Assembly: GCA_028564675.1 (NCBI GenBank)
Contig: JAOVVO010000138.1
Location: 79,632 to 143,631, forward strand
DNA length: 64,000 nt
Origin: Onchocerca lupi
Taxonomy: Eukaryota; Nematoda; Chromadorea; Rhabditida; Onchocercidae
Direction: 5' to 3'
In this document: positions 12,480 through 25,523 of the stretch, in pieces
How positions within the stretch are numbered: the stretch's first letter is position 1
Layout of the letters: each line of letters opens with the position of its first letter
Notes under the pieces: generated by a model
What the model saw: only the letters and a program-made list of their open reading frames with translations
Database searches by the model: none
Told to the model about the DNA's origin: nothing
Made by a program: the position numbers and the translations under genes

Positions 12480-15400
12480 CCCACTGCCACTACTGGCCAA
12501 TTCTTAAATTCATTTTACATTGAAATTTCCTCAAACATTAAATTATCTTCTTAATTCTGATCTTATTACTTCAAATTTACGAATTTTGAAATCCCATTCC
12601 CTTGTTAGGATATCACATCAGTATGATTGCATCTAATATATATTGAAAAAACAATGAAGTTTTTAATAATGGCGACTATATTTCAGAGTTATCCTGGAAA
12701 GTGCTTATCAACTGCGGTACTTGCTAATCATTGTAGAAATACTATTTTTTTGAATAAGCGGACTGAAAAATAATGACCTCTACGGAAATTATGTAATATT
12801 GATGCTGGTTAACATGAAATAGCAATAGCAGCAACAGTAGATGTTTCCGCTCAGATCTAGAGTAGCCCCCATTTAAGGGTTGATTTGGCTTGTCAGAGTG
12901 ATCAGTTATCACGCACGCCGCGATCGTACGTTTTCTGCAAAAATTTCGAAATTTATGATAAAACAGAGCAAGCATCAGCACGTTTGCGGGATATTTTAAG
13001 GAAATACAAAAAACTGGAAAATTGGTAATCTTTGCTGAGAGATTTGGACGAAGGCCGATACTACCAATAGAATGCTTTCACTAGTCATAGATAAGATAGT
13101 CCAAATAAAATATCTGGCAATAATTCATCGGGCTGTCAAACCGGAAAGATTTGAGTAACAGTGAAAAACTGGTGAATGTAAGTATTGTGGAATATTCATT
13201 GAAAAATGTATAGAAGGCATAGTATGTTTACAATCATTCAGAACATTCAGGCTAATAATAAAAAAAAAAAAAAAAAAAAGAACATTCCTCTAATTCATTT
13301 TTATAGTTCTCTTTTAGCTTTTTTATGAAGAAATTTTTGAAAATTTTAACTAATTAATTATAGAAAAAAAGAAAAAGCAAAATTTAAACTTATTTACGAT
13401 TTCTATTTTAATAGCTTTTGCTTATTAATTTAAAGGTGAAATAGGTGTCGATTTAAAAAATCGAATACATAGAAAACATGTGAAAGGATAGCTATGTTTA
13501 ATATAATGGTTTGGATTTAAACTCTTATGTAGAAGACATAATTTACATCATTATTTGATAGCTGAAGACTGTGCAAACACAAATAATACAGAAAACATTT
13601 AGTGGGATATAATGTATATGAAGCGAAATGGGAATGGAAATTTTAAATATTTTCTCTTAACATAAATGATAAAATTAGAAAAAATAGATTGGTGTATATT
13701 AATCTCTGACAATTCATCAATGACAGTAACAAAATCAATCAAATTATTTCTGAATTCAATTTTTAGTTTTCTGAGAAATTCTTATAAAAAATGAAGAATT
13801 AAATTTACAACAAAAAAGTTCAAATTAAAGAAAAAAACAATGAAATAAAAAGTATCATCAATCGATGGATAGAAGTGTCCCTTTACTCTACTTCACTAGA
13901 AAGAATCAAAGGGGAAAAAAAAAAGAGTTACGAAAGAATGAGAGGAGAAATGAAGCCATTTATTAAAAAGACTCTGTGAGAGTTGGTTGTGATATTTATT
14001 GAACATTTTTTACTTCTGTGAGATAAACAGCAAAGCATACACATACATGTCTTCCATCCTGACATAGCTTCAAAAGTCCTCTTATGAAGACTAATTCGCC
14101 TTCGACAAAGATCTCTAAAGAAAACTTTTTGCCATTTGGATTTCATCTACGTCTTCTAAGCTAACTAATTTTGAGGAGTAAAGATGCGAAATATGATACT
14201 TCAAAAGTTGCCTTAAGTTGAGACGGTTTTTTAATTCCAGAAATGATGTAACGGCTTTGCATCTTTTAGTATTTAACTCTCGACGGTCAAAATAAAATTA
14301 TTGCAGATAGATGGTTCTCTTCTCCCTCAAATTATAATTCGAAATTCAGTCTAGCGATATTGTAGTACCGTTACAAAGATATCTGATAAAAGAATGATTC
14401 AATAATTAGGAAAATCTTCAATAAGAAGACAGCCTGGTAAGCTTAATATTTAGTCACGATAGTTAATTTGGCAGTGTGTCCAACACTCCTTCCTTGCTTT
14501 TAAAAAAATGTATTTGTATATGAGATCTTCTTATAGTTTCAATCATCTCAAGCGGAAAGAAGTAGCAGAGGCTAATAGGATGACAGAATACACAGTAAAT
14601 CCAAATACCGCGAAATATGTTGAAAATAATCGAAGGAACTAAATTCAAATTTTGCAATTAATAATATATTCGAAGGTACTCAACAATAATTCACAACCAC
14701 AAATGAACAGAAAACATTCATAATAACAATGGGGGAGAATTTATAACTCATAATGTGATCCTTTTTCAATGAATTCTAGTATTGTATCTTAAGCTTTTTC
14801 GTCAAAAGACGAGACAGGCCAAAATTCTGGCGACAACTACTGTCATAGTCATCATATCTTGTCAAAAATTAAAAAAAAAAAATAACTTGGACCAATTTCC
14901 AAAGATCTAACGGTTGAAAGAAATTATGGATTCAGGACCTGCACTGTGATTGCTTGATACAATAGAATGCTTACAACAAAGATTAAACGCATCAATTTAG
15001 AAGATCAAGTTTGAAATGCAGGTGATGTATATGAAAGGATTAATGTCCATTAATATTATTTATGCGACAAATGAAGTGATAGAAGAAAGCTAATAAGTAA
15101 CTGTTGAATTGTAAAGTTTCAATAATTACTGAACATTGTATTTATAAAAGAATACAAAGCAACTGTTTCAACAAATTATTCAAATTCATTAGCGTAAACA
15201 ATCATTGCCATATTAATGCGCTATTAAGCGGTCTTCGAAAATGATTCCTTTTCGAACATGCATGAATAACGCAAAGAATTCAATTTTAATGAAATTAACA
15301 ATTATAATAACTATTTAATCATTTCAGTAAAATGCAATACTGTAATGAGCAAGAATTAACGATACCAGTACAGTGGTGGATAATTGGGATTCTTTCCTTC

Positions 15401-15939
15401 GAGAAGAAAGTGGATAGTTAAAATTCTTTCCTTTCGGATATTATCACTTTAATTGCACTAAAATGAATTACGATATCTTTTCCCGAGAGTTATAACAAAC
15501 TGGTCAAAGATAAATGATGCATATATAAACTTCCACATTCCAACATTTTGAAAATGCATTCCTTTAAAGAGTTTAAATTTCCAAGATCAATTCTAAGAAA
15601 AAGTAATTAGACCATTCCATTCGAGTTAATTATGAAAACCGTATCTTTTTTTTAAGAGATAAAAGAAAACCACCGAGGATGGAAAAGGCAAATTGGTTTG
15701 CCAACACCAATTGTGCTTTTCTTGAAAATTCGACGAGCATAATGACTGGAGTTGTAGCTGATGGGTTATTCGTCGATCGAAGTTTAACAAGGGAAATCTG
15801 TGAAAGGATTGTTAAAAGAAGTTCAATAAGCGAATTTGATGAAAAGACAAAATGAGAGGACTAATGGTAGGAAGTTGAAAATAGGAAAGAAGAGAAGCGA
15901 AGTTGATTTAAAGTAAAATCGAGCAAGCTAACATGATGC

Positions 15940-15975
<36 letters not shown>

Positions 15976-18178
15976 CGTACTTTGGCAAGGTTGCGACTTA
16001 AGGGAAGTAATTTGAGTAATAGGTGGGTTTCGCGTAAATAGTTTAGACGCTTTTCTGGCGGGGAATTACTTTTAAACTACAATGGAGGTTTTGAAAGAAG
16101 ATCTACCTATTTTCTCCTGATGAATTAAGCTAAGTAAAGTATATTAAGAATACGTTTATGCAGGTTTCTAATGAATAAATTGATCAAATCTTCAATCTTC
16201 AGCGAGAGAGTGAATGATTTGTTAGCATTTGGAAAAAGTAACCTATATAACAACAATGTCATGCTGCTTTAAGTTCGTATCCATAAGGACAATGGGAGGC
16301 GGAGAATGGACGATGGTTGAAAACAGGGTAAACGGCGAATAATAACAGTTAAAAGGAAAACAGATTAAGGATTGAGTTCTCTCTAAACTGTTTCTCCCCT
16401 CCTTCCAGGCTGCTCCTCCCATCGCTTCTCGCGCTCCGGAGAACATTGATGATCAGGCTGAGCTCAATTTATCGGGCCATATATACGGGCCTAAGCACCA
16501 CTGAAGGAGATGCACAATAAAGTTGGTTCTATACAATGCAGTTGTTGGCCCCTCCATTGGGTTCGGTAAATATTCTAGGCTCGCGACAATGAGTGAACAG
16601 AAATGCAGTAGTGCTCTTTCCCGACATGCTTGTCCACTTTCTGTCAGGCTTATTTCACCTCTTCCTGCTTCTTTCCCTTTCCTTCCTTCCCTTAAGCACT
16701 TGCATGAGCATCGAATTCCCGTTTCACACATTCATTTGACCACCACTTCAACCACAAATATCAATGTCACAAATATGTATATAACTTGACAAAGTTGAAC
16801 AATCTCTATTGATGTTACCAGTTGTCTTCAAATTCCTTCTTTACCTTAAAAATTACGTTGCTATTGATGTATATTATGATAAATGAATATTTGAATAGCA
16901 TCCAATTAAATATATATTCATTATCATTTGATAATCAGCACAAACTTATTGATGTTAATTTTAACTGCTATCAGTGTTAATGGTGATTGTACATATATAC
17001 ATATACAAATATATTGGTATGACTTCAATATCAATCAACAAATCCTTGACAACACTTTTTTATCACTACAAATAGACAAAGTAAACTGAAGCAGATGTGC
17101 GTGTATCTGTGGCATCATCATCATTTATTTTTCGCAACGGATTGTGAATAATGTATCAAATAAATTATTTTTAATAATCGTCATCTGAATAGATTCCAAA
17201 ATGGAATTAGATATGGTGGAAAAAAAGCAATGAGACGATTAGTTGAATACAATGAGTTTAATGTTCGAATTGAAAAAATTCATCTAATGAAACAAAAGTG
17301 TTTGTGCATCTAAAATCAGTGCTGAGATAGAATAGAAAATTTTTGCGTGAATAAATGAGTCATTTTATTATCTATTTTTAGCACTTGGTTATTCATTTCT
17401 CATCTTGACATAGTAGTCTCTCTAGTGGCCGGAATGTCTGCGTCTAGGAGAAATTGGAGAATTGTTAAACATTTAGAAAAAAATTTGAAAGAATCAAAGT
17501 TTAACAATAAATATTACGCGTTCTAGACAGAGAACCAAACAAAATTTCCAGTCGAGGATATGCAATCAATGATGGCATAATTACTCAATAAGACTTCCTT
17601 ATAAAATCAAGCGACGAGCTACATTGTTCTTCTGAAAATAAGTACCGAGGATTCAATAAATTATAGATAAATTTGCTTGTTGCTCACAATACTTATCAGG
17701 AAAACACTGAAACGATTTCTGAATGTACTTAGCTTGTGGATTTATTTGAACGTTAAAGGAAGTTCATATTAGTTCACTTATTATTCTGTTGACATTTTAA
17801 GCCAGTTTCAGACTTCCTTCATGCTTAATTATGCATTGAAAATCTATTGCTGCCGACTTTTTCTCTCTTCAGTACTCAAAATTGTCGTAGCACTTATTGT
17901 TTATCTATTGAAATCCTTTAACTTCAGTTCATACTTTTGAAGGAAAAAAAATTCTGATTGCTAATATTTTAACTACAAGAGCCATAGTACGATTATGAAA
18001 CATAAGTACTGAGGAAAATTTCAGTCAGTTAAGGAATCGAACTCCAAATTTTCAACTTTGTTATTTATTCTGTTAGTTTGTAATCAAGGCAAGAAAACAT
18101 CAAGACTCGAAGCTACTTTTTAACATATTTAACTGCACTTGTTCTATTTTGTTTGTCGCCTGATTGATGCATCATTAA
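12480..18178. other. Gene-poor intergenic block, first part
   Basis: No conserved exon was recognised on either strand. The stretch 16.24-16.79 kb is less AT-rich and therefore shows open frames of 67-92 codons on both strands, but none has domain resemblance or codon character. It may be regulatory or 5' untranslated sequence. A GAT microsatellite lies near 15.95 kb. The upstream control region of the innexin gene must be at the left end. Confidence 0.4.
15941..15974. repeat. (GAT)n microsatellite
   Basis: About eleven uninterrupted GAT triplets, preceded by imperfect ATGATGCT sequence. Not in a supported gene. Confidence 0.9.
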
Positions 18179-18887
18179 TTAGATTAGTGCAAAAGTAATT
18201 GCGGTTTTCTTTGTTACTTAATATATTCGGATGCATTTTCAAATAGGCATATCTATCTTATATACCATTTTAATGCTCACTCCTTGCTTTCGCGTTTTTT
18301 CTTTTGCTAATGACTTATTATTTGCTGTATATAATGATGGGCTAAAAAGATCACGTTAGACAAAAAGTGGTTCTTTTTTATTTGAATTCAAAATGACAAC
18401 GGAAAACTTACAATATTAACAATGTTTGGCCTTAAAACTACTTACAGAAACTTGAAATTTCCCAACGGACAGTGAAGTAACAATTCAGACATTTTGGAAT
18501 GGAGACAAGAGACTTGAATTGAAAAGTATAGTGACCAGCGATCAGAAATTGACAGCGATCAGTTGAATAGTCATCGACCCCTTATATTGAATGAAAAGTT
18601 GTCGACGAGTCAAACGTCGACTTTCTGAGTTGCTTGACATTTGAAATAAACTAGAAAAATGAGAAAAGTCCGATCAGTGAGTGTTTTATCGGCCAAAAGA
18701 ACGAGAAAAATCGCCGTTTGAATTGCTGTCTTCTCTTATTCCATGCAATAACAACGAGCCATTTCTTGATCGAATGCGATGTACGATGAAAAGTAGACTG
18801 AATAAAACTTAGCGGCAACTCAATAGTTGGACGGAAAAAAGACTCTAAAGCACTTTTGAAGATGCAATTATTTTCGCATCAAACTAA
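18179..18887 (+). mobile_element. Internally deleted, decayed mariner element
   Basis: The left end TTAGATTAGTGCAAAAGTAA with following TTGCGGTTTT matches the well-known mariner terminal repeat consensus. The right end (about 18861-18887, ending CATCAAACTAA) is a recognisable mutated inverted copy. Between them are scrambled-frame transposase remnants in the expected order: LFEFK near the N-terminus, FWNGDKRLEL (the WFxxFxxGDxxL motif), then a stretch near 18730 reading ELLSSLIPCNNNEPFLDRM, which corresponds to the SSLLxRxxNEPFLDRI block just before the first catalytic Asp. Nothing after that block is recognisable. At ~709 bp the element is far shorter than the usual ~1.3 kb, so the catalytic half is deleted. 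Many stops and frameshifts mark it as inactive. Confidence 0.8.
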
Positions 18888-18985
18888 TAAAACAGTTTCT
18901 ATCATATTTTTATTTGAGTTCAACATGACATCCGTATTGGCACTTTAGAAAAATCTTCAGGATGAAAATCGGTAGAAAGAATAAC
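18888..18985 (+). mobile_element. Second mariner transposase N-terminal fragment
   Basis: Immediately beyond the right end of the first element, TTTTTATTTGAGTTCAACATGAC repeats the first element's N-terminal sequence at 18374-18397 with a few changes and again reads LFEFN. This looks like the start of a second, even more truncated copy lying directly next to the first. The right boundary is uncertain. Confidence 0.5.
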
Positions 18986-21900
18986 TTGCACTATTTTGCA
19001 GAATATGATGATAAAGCGATCAAAATGGTGATCACTTAAAGAAATATGAGAATGAAGTGAAACAACACATTTAATCATAATTTAAGTAGCTTAATATGAA
19101 CAAAGAAAATCTAAATTGCATAATTATGTACATGAATTGTACTGCATGCAACTGCATTATATGCATGAATAAAGGCTTCATCTGCGATTTTTGACAAACC
19201 AATATAAGTCTAATCTATTAAGGAAAATAGATAACGATTTTCTTGTAATAAACAAGATAATGAGAAAAAAATAGAAGATAAGATTTTCTCCAAAAAAAAT
19301 GAAAAAAGTAGATTTAAAAGTATGAAAGAAAGAATATAAGTTAAGTGGTAGATTTGTGTGAAACAAAAGCGAAAAGAAAGATCGAACTGTAAAGTGTGCG
19401 CTTGATGTACAGGATAATGATGATAATAATGAATAATATTTTGTTCTAATTTTTTCCTTGCAATTTTTTAAATGCAATTCATCCATTATTATTTAAAGCA
19501 ACGAAATGATTTCTAACAGGACTGATGAAATGCACAGAAGGATTCGTAATGGATATTAAATATGAAATGACCTGAATAATATTTGCTAAGTGAGGGAAAG
19601 TAAACGATTCTAAACGATCATTTAATATGGATGATTTTATTTTTTTCAAATAAGTGATTTTTTTTTTTGGATTTTTGTTAACTGATAAAGCAGTCAATAG
19701 TATGATTGCTTTCTTTTCTTCTCTCCCCATCTGCCTGGCGAGAAATTAATTTAATTGTGCAAGTCATTTATGTACTGCAACGATAAAAGTGCGCTAGTCC
19801 TTTTAATGGGCAAAGGGATGGAATATGGAGGCGAGAAGGTAAAATGGAAGTGTATGATGAATGTAACTGATAACTAGAATTCAACATCATCATCATCATC
19901 ATCAGTGCATGAGACATTTGCGCAATGTTAGTCGGTGGCGAGAAAATGTGTGCCTGCTAAATGTGAACACTGCTGCGTCTTGTGGACTGAAAAGCTGAAA
20001 AACGAAATGGAGACTGTCGGGCACAGACGTCTACAAGTAAGTATGCGAACACGGAAGTGCTTGGAAAGAAAGGTCGGGAAGTAGCTGCGAAGAAACACAG
20101 AGCAGCCATTAAGAACGAGCCTTTTTCAGCGTTGCACCTAATTTACTACACAGAACTTTACACTATGAGATGAAATTTCAGCTAGAAAGAGCTTGCTTGC
20201 TGCATTCAGTCTACCACCACCAATGCAGCACTTCCTTTGCCTCCTTAGCTAGCTTGCTCCTTCAACACTGTGCCTCTATGACCAGACTAGATGCTCACTC
20301 TCACTTTGCATCCAGAATACGCTAACCTGATTACCGTTGAAACTCGTACTCTTCTCGCTTCTCCAGATGCCTTCTCACGTTTTCTAACTGCAACTGCTCC
20401 TTCTTCTATTCCTACCTACCACTTACCACCACCTCATCTCTCATCAGTTTCAATTCTATTTCTCTTCTCTTCAAACATATCCTTCGCACAGGCAGCACTC
20501 TCTACAGCACGCTACATTCATTGCAACCAAATTGCATTTCGCATTTCGCATTGCTGTTCCAATCCATTCATTCATTTTCGAAATATCTAATCATTTACAC
20601 TACATCACACTTTCTTTCAACTCTCTATCCTGTTTGCAGCATTTTTAACCTCAAATTTGAGAAGGCAGCAGATCTCAGTTACAAGCTGGATACATCCGGC
20701 AGCTTTACAATTTATCAGTGTGCCAATATCGTCATCATAGACATTATATTCATCATTATCACCACGACGATGTTCATTATTATTCTCACACCAACATTAT
20801 CACACATGTGATTCAGAATTGCTATCGCTGATGATAGATAACGCAGCTCAGTTGACAGTTATACGGACTTTATGTATTCTTCCATCTAGCCTTAATATCA
20901 CATCATCGAAACTGAATTTCAAACTTCAGTTTCTAACAATACGAGTATGAAGGATGAAGGGTGGAGGAGTCTTTATATTATTCATCTAACTGTAAACGAT
21001 ATTACAACTTCCCAGCCATTCTTGAATCGGCCAAGCATCCAGCTCACAATAGAAAATCATAGCTATTTTGCTTTCTTTGCAATACTAAAGAGCTTTTTCT
21101 TTTAGCTCTGCAAATGCAACTGTTTCCAGTTTACATCTGTTCATGTCATTCTACCTATTATCTTCATTATTCGTAATCAGTTAATGGATGACCTTGAAAC
21201 TGAGAAATTAATATAAAATAAAACAAAGACTAGCTTTTTGCTTTATGACTATAAATCAGTATTCCGGATCACATACTTTGTTTCATGGCGCTTTTGGGCA
21301 TTTTATTATAATCAGTGTCTATTATCACGAGGCACCTACCTATAAGAACGATCACTACAAAGAAACCGTACGGATTCATCTTTAAAAAATATCATCCATG
21401 AAACATGAAATCATTTTTGGAATACGATACATCTACTTTTTTCATGATTTTTTCTTTTTTTTTTTTTTTTCTTTTAATGATTGCTGAAAAACGATTAAAA
21501 AATTTTGTAACGAAGTAGAGAAACCTACAGAGACTTATATTACAGATACATTTTAATAATTCGATGAAATGATCAGTAATTCAGAACATAATTTATTTTG
21601 ATAAAACCTAATGTTAAAAATGAATGAGATGGAATTCTTTGAACATGATAAATCCAAATGCGCTTTTAACTGAAATAATTTACTTCGACAACATTAAACA
21701 TTAGAAAAATGCTACTATTAAAACTTGATAATTTTATATTATCATTAGGCGAATTTCCTGTACGGAAGGAAAAACATAGCGCTTCAGCATTCTATTTTCT
21801 AAGATTTTGTCTGCTGGCCAATGTAGTAGAGTAGATAGTCGTCTCGCCAAAATGACATTTTATTCTGAACATTTATATTAGCGCAGAAATTGGAGGATGG

Positions 21901-24900
21901 AAAGAAAAGGATGTGAATGCTATGTTCTATTTGATTAGAAAGAAGCATCAGCGATTCCGAATTGTTCTGAAGATGACGATGACATGGGAAAGAGGAGCAC
22001 TCTGTCATGCCCACTCGATCATGCTTAATTTAAAGCTTCTCACTTTTAAATACGAGAGAAATTAGTGGATAGGCGAGAAATAAAGTTGAAAATGAACCAC
22101 TCCAAATTTGTTTAAAATGTAATTGACTGAAGCATTGAGATCCATTTAATTTGCTAACGCATTCGTCATTTCTCATTCACAAATCTCATAAGAAGCACTT
22201 GTTAAAATTTACATATAGCTGAAAGGAAGTATATAAGAGATGAAAGCACGAAGTGATTTCAATTAAATGAGATCTTTTTTTGACCAGGAATTGGGAATTA
22301 AAAGTATCTTCCATCAAATTTCCAAGTTTGAATGATTTGATCAGCCCAACAAATAACTGGAATTAGCGAATTGAAAATAATGCCAAGATTAATCGTTCCT
22401 TATTTGCTTCTAAGCATTTGAAATGAGCTGAGAAGTGATCGATTTTCTGTAGAAACAGTCGCTGCTTTGAAGTACTACTAATTATGAGATACAGTCATTA
22501 CAAGCCATCTACATATATACTGCCTAATTACTTTATAGTGGAAGAGAAACAAATTGAAGAAGAAAGACACGAAAAAAAAAAATCAGTGCCAGAAGTGGAA
22601 TTCTGTAAAAGGTCTGAAATATTATTTGAACGACAATTCATAATTTTATAAATATGTCTTTATATTACGAAAAGATTTAAAACAAATATTACGGGAAAGA
22701 TTTAAACAAATATAGCGATTAATAAGAAAATCATTGCATAATAAAAATCATCGCAAGTGACAATGACAATAATAAATACGAATATCAGTGCGTTGACAAT
22801 AAGGTTACAATGTTGGTAAAAATTTGGTATATGAATAAAACGCCAGTAAAAAATTGATTTGCGACGCAAACAAATATAAAAGTATGGTAAAGTTGCATTT
22901 GTGTAAAATGAAATGGAAGATGAAAATTTTTGCGGTGAAATTTCAGGAATACATACATACTGAATAGCAAAAAAAAGAAAATCGTAGTAAGTGTACTGTT
23001 TGGGCAACTGGCAAAAATTTCAAGGTTTCGTTGAACTCAGAAGGCCACTAATACATAATTACCATGACAACCCTTCCAAAACGGCTTTCTCTGTTTAACA
23101 CTAAACTTCGATATCCTCATTTATCTTCCCTTCATTCGTATTATTAACTCACAAATCAATCAAAACTATTACTTTCTGCTGAATGTAACAGTGATAGTTT
23201 GTCTGGAGCAAATTTGTTCGTGCTGCGCAGTCTCTACCTAAGTTTTATAATATTTTAACGCCGAATTGCTCTCGAGAAATAATCTCGTCGTAAGTGTTGT
23301 TTAAACATTCCTATCATTTTTTTTCTTTAATTTTTATTATTGATAATCAAAAACAAAAAAATCATTTAACATTCACGTCTTTAAACATTCATTTCATAAC
23401 TCATTTTATCAGTCTACTCGTTCTTTCTTTGTTTGTTTAATTCTTCGTTCATTATTATCGTGATGTATAATCTAAAGTCTTCTCTAAAATTATTCCACCT
23501 AAAGGCATTATTTGAATTAATTGAACGAGCTTGATCGCTGTCGTACACTTCATGAACAGCATCTTTTCTCTAAGTAGTCACTTCAAAAAGTATGAATCTT
23601 TGAAGCACAATAACGAAATGAGCTTGTTTGTATCGGTAAGTTATAAATGTAAGGAACTGATTTAAAGTTCTTTTAATTATTAGCAAATTATTACAGACAG
23701 ATATTAACAGTTAACACAGCAACAATCACTAAATTTCATCACTCTGTAGGAATTAAAAAAGGTGAAAATTTAAATTCAATGTGACAATATGTTTGGTCTA
23801 ATATATGATGCAAGTTGTACTCATATTAAATATGTGTGATGCTGTGTGAGAAACATTTCATGTTTTAGATATAAATGAAGCCGGTCAAGATGAATTAATC
23901 AAAATGAAGCAGCTCATGAATAACTAGAATATATTCTGGAAATAAAAAATAGCATTAGGAAATGCCTTTATCAGGATCTGGAGCAAGAATATTAGAAAGA
24001 TATTGACGGGACATTGACGTTATCGTATGTTTCAAAATTCTACAAAAAAGAAGAAAAAACCGATATATATTACGCTATTACAGGAGTAATGAGGATTGTA
24101 GGAGCGATGACTGTCATCATTGTTCATGCACTATTCGATATGGACGTTTCAAATGAAAGAGGATACATTGCGTTCGCGAAATGTGTTGTGGTCAGCCAAC
24201 AGCGAAAACAACAAAATGAATTATCTGGGAAAGAAAATAGTAAAACAACTGATAAGAAGACAACGAATGGTGCAGAAAAGCGAATTATTACTCTTTTTTT
24301 CCAACTAAAATTATTATTTCTAACCATTTTTAAGAGAGATAATGGATATTCGAAATATGACTTGAAAATAAAATTTAGTTATCACGGACAAGTGCTACAA
24401 TACTGCTTGTGGAAGTTTTGATGACATAAAACTCTGCTCATCAGAGATTAACTTTTAAATCAAAGACGCTCTCCTTATCACCTAGTCTTGATTACTTTTT
24501 TTTTTTTTTTTGGTAAATAAATAGAACTTAGTCAACAATAGAGATCAAAAGATACATGTCAGTATTATGAATTATCTTATTAGAAATTAGGGCTTTTGAT
24601 AATTTTTGTATTGTGAGAATCGAATAATTCCAGAAACTTTAGAATAGTCCAAAACAAAGCAATACATTGTAACAGTTGCACAAAAAAGAGAAGTAGGACT
24701 CATCCTCTATTTTCATTTACGAGTATGTGATGCTTGACATCTAGATGATACTTCAGATTCAAACGCTTGCAATTTCGAGAACGTGATATTTCGTAAAATA
24801 TCAAAATAAAAATAACGGCCTTTTTTTATAAGTAAAATATTATTTACAATCTTTCTCATCCACAAAAATGCGTAAATTTAAAGATTGATCATTTATACGC

Positions 24901-25523
24901 TTACCAAAGGTTTCTATTTTCTAAAAATAATGATTTTTTCTGATCAAATATAGCGACATTAAAAACATCATGTAGCATTTATATACATCTATAACAAAAA
25001 TTCATGTGCTACTTCTCAATTTTGCGTCTATCTGTGTGTATTGGATATGAATTAATTATATGTGAGTGTAGGTGACAGGAATAAGAATATATTAAAAAAT
25101 GAGATGTGGAGCTCCTTCAAAAGTTTTTAGAATCGAAGTGCGTTGCAAAAAATATTTATAACAGATTTCGTTTCGTTCCAAACAAATAAACAACTTAGAA
25201 GCATTTATTTGACCTAAATAAGCACCATTTAATTTTTAAAAGACATTATTTCAAAAGGAAAAATTTCGGGATATATCAAAAATTTGAAAATTTATTGCCT
25301 TTTAATTTACGTTAATAATGGATAAATCGAAATTGAGATTATTTACCGGTTAGCATATTATCAGCTTCTTCAAACACACAGTGAGCAAGTAACTTCGTTA
25401 TGCAACTATGGCATAGTATGTTGAATGTTTACGTAGTTCTAGTATTCGCTTTATAATTTCCATGTTTCCAATTAATTGTATGATGCATTATTTTTTTCTT
25501 TTAAATAAGCTTTGTATTTTCAG
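18986..25523. other. Gene-poor intergenic block, second part
   Basis: No conserved exon was recognised. Missing 5' exons of the plus-strand membrane-protein gene that begins at 25524 may lie here. Weak candidates are an ATG-to-GTAAGT segment at 23552-23635 (28 codons, in phase 0) and a strong GTAAGTATG donor near 20038 following a short open stretch. A 135-codon open frame at 24014-24421 has no family resemblance and starts from TTG. A short ATC/CAT microsatellite lies at about 19884-19903. Confidence 0.35.

Noticed and set aside
16243..16789. Open frames on both strands
   Set aside because: Explained by locally lower AT content; no family resemblance and mutually overlapping.
20291..20811. 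Two overlapping plus-strand frames (99 and 96 codons)
   Set aside because: Pyrimidine-rich low-complexity sequence reads as Ser/Thr/Pro/Phe; no convincing start or splice pattern.
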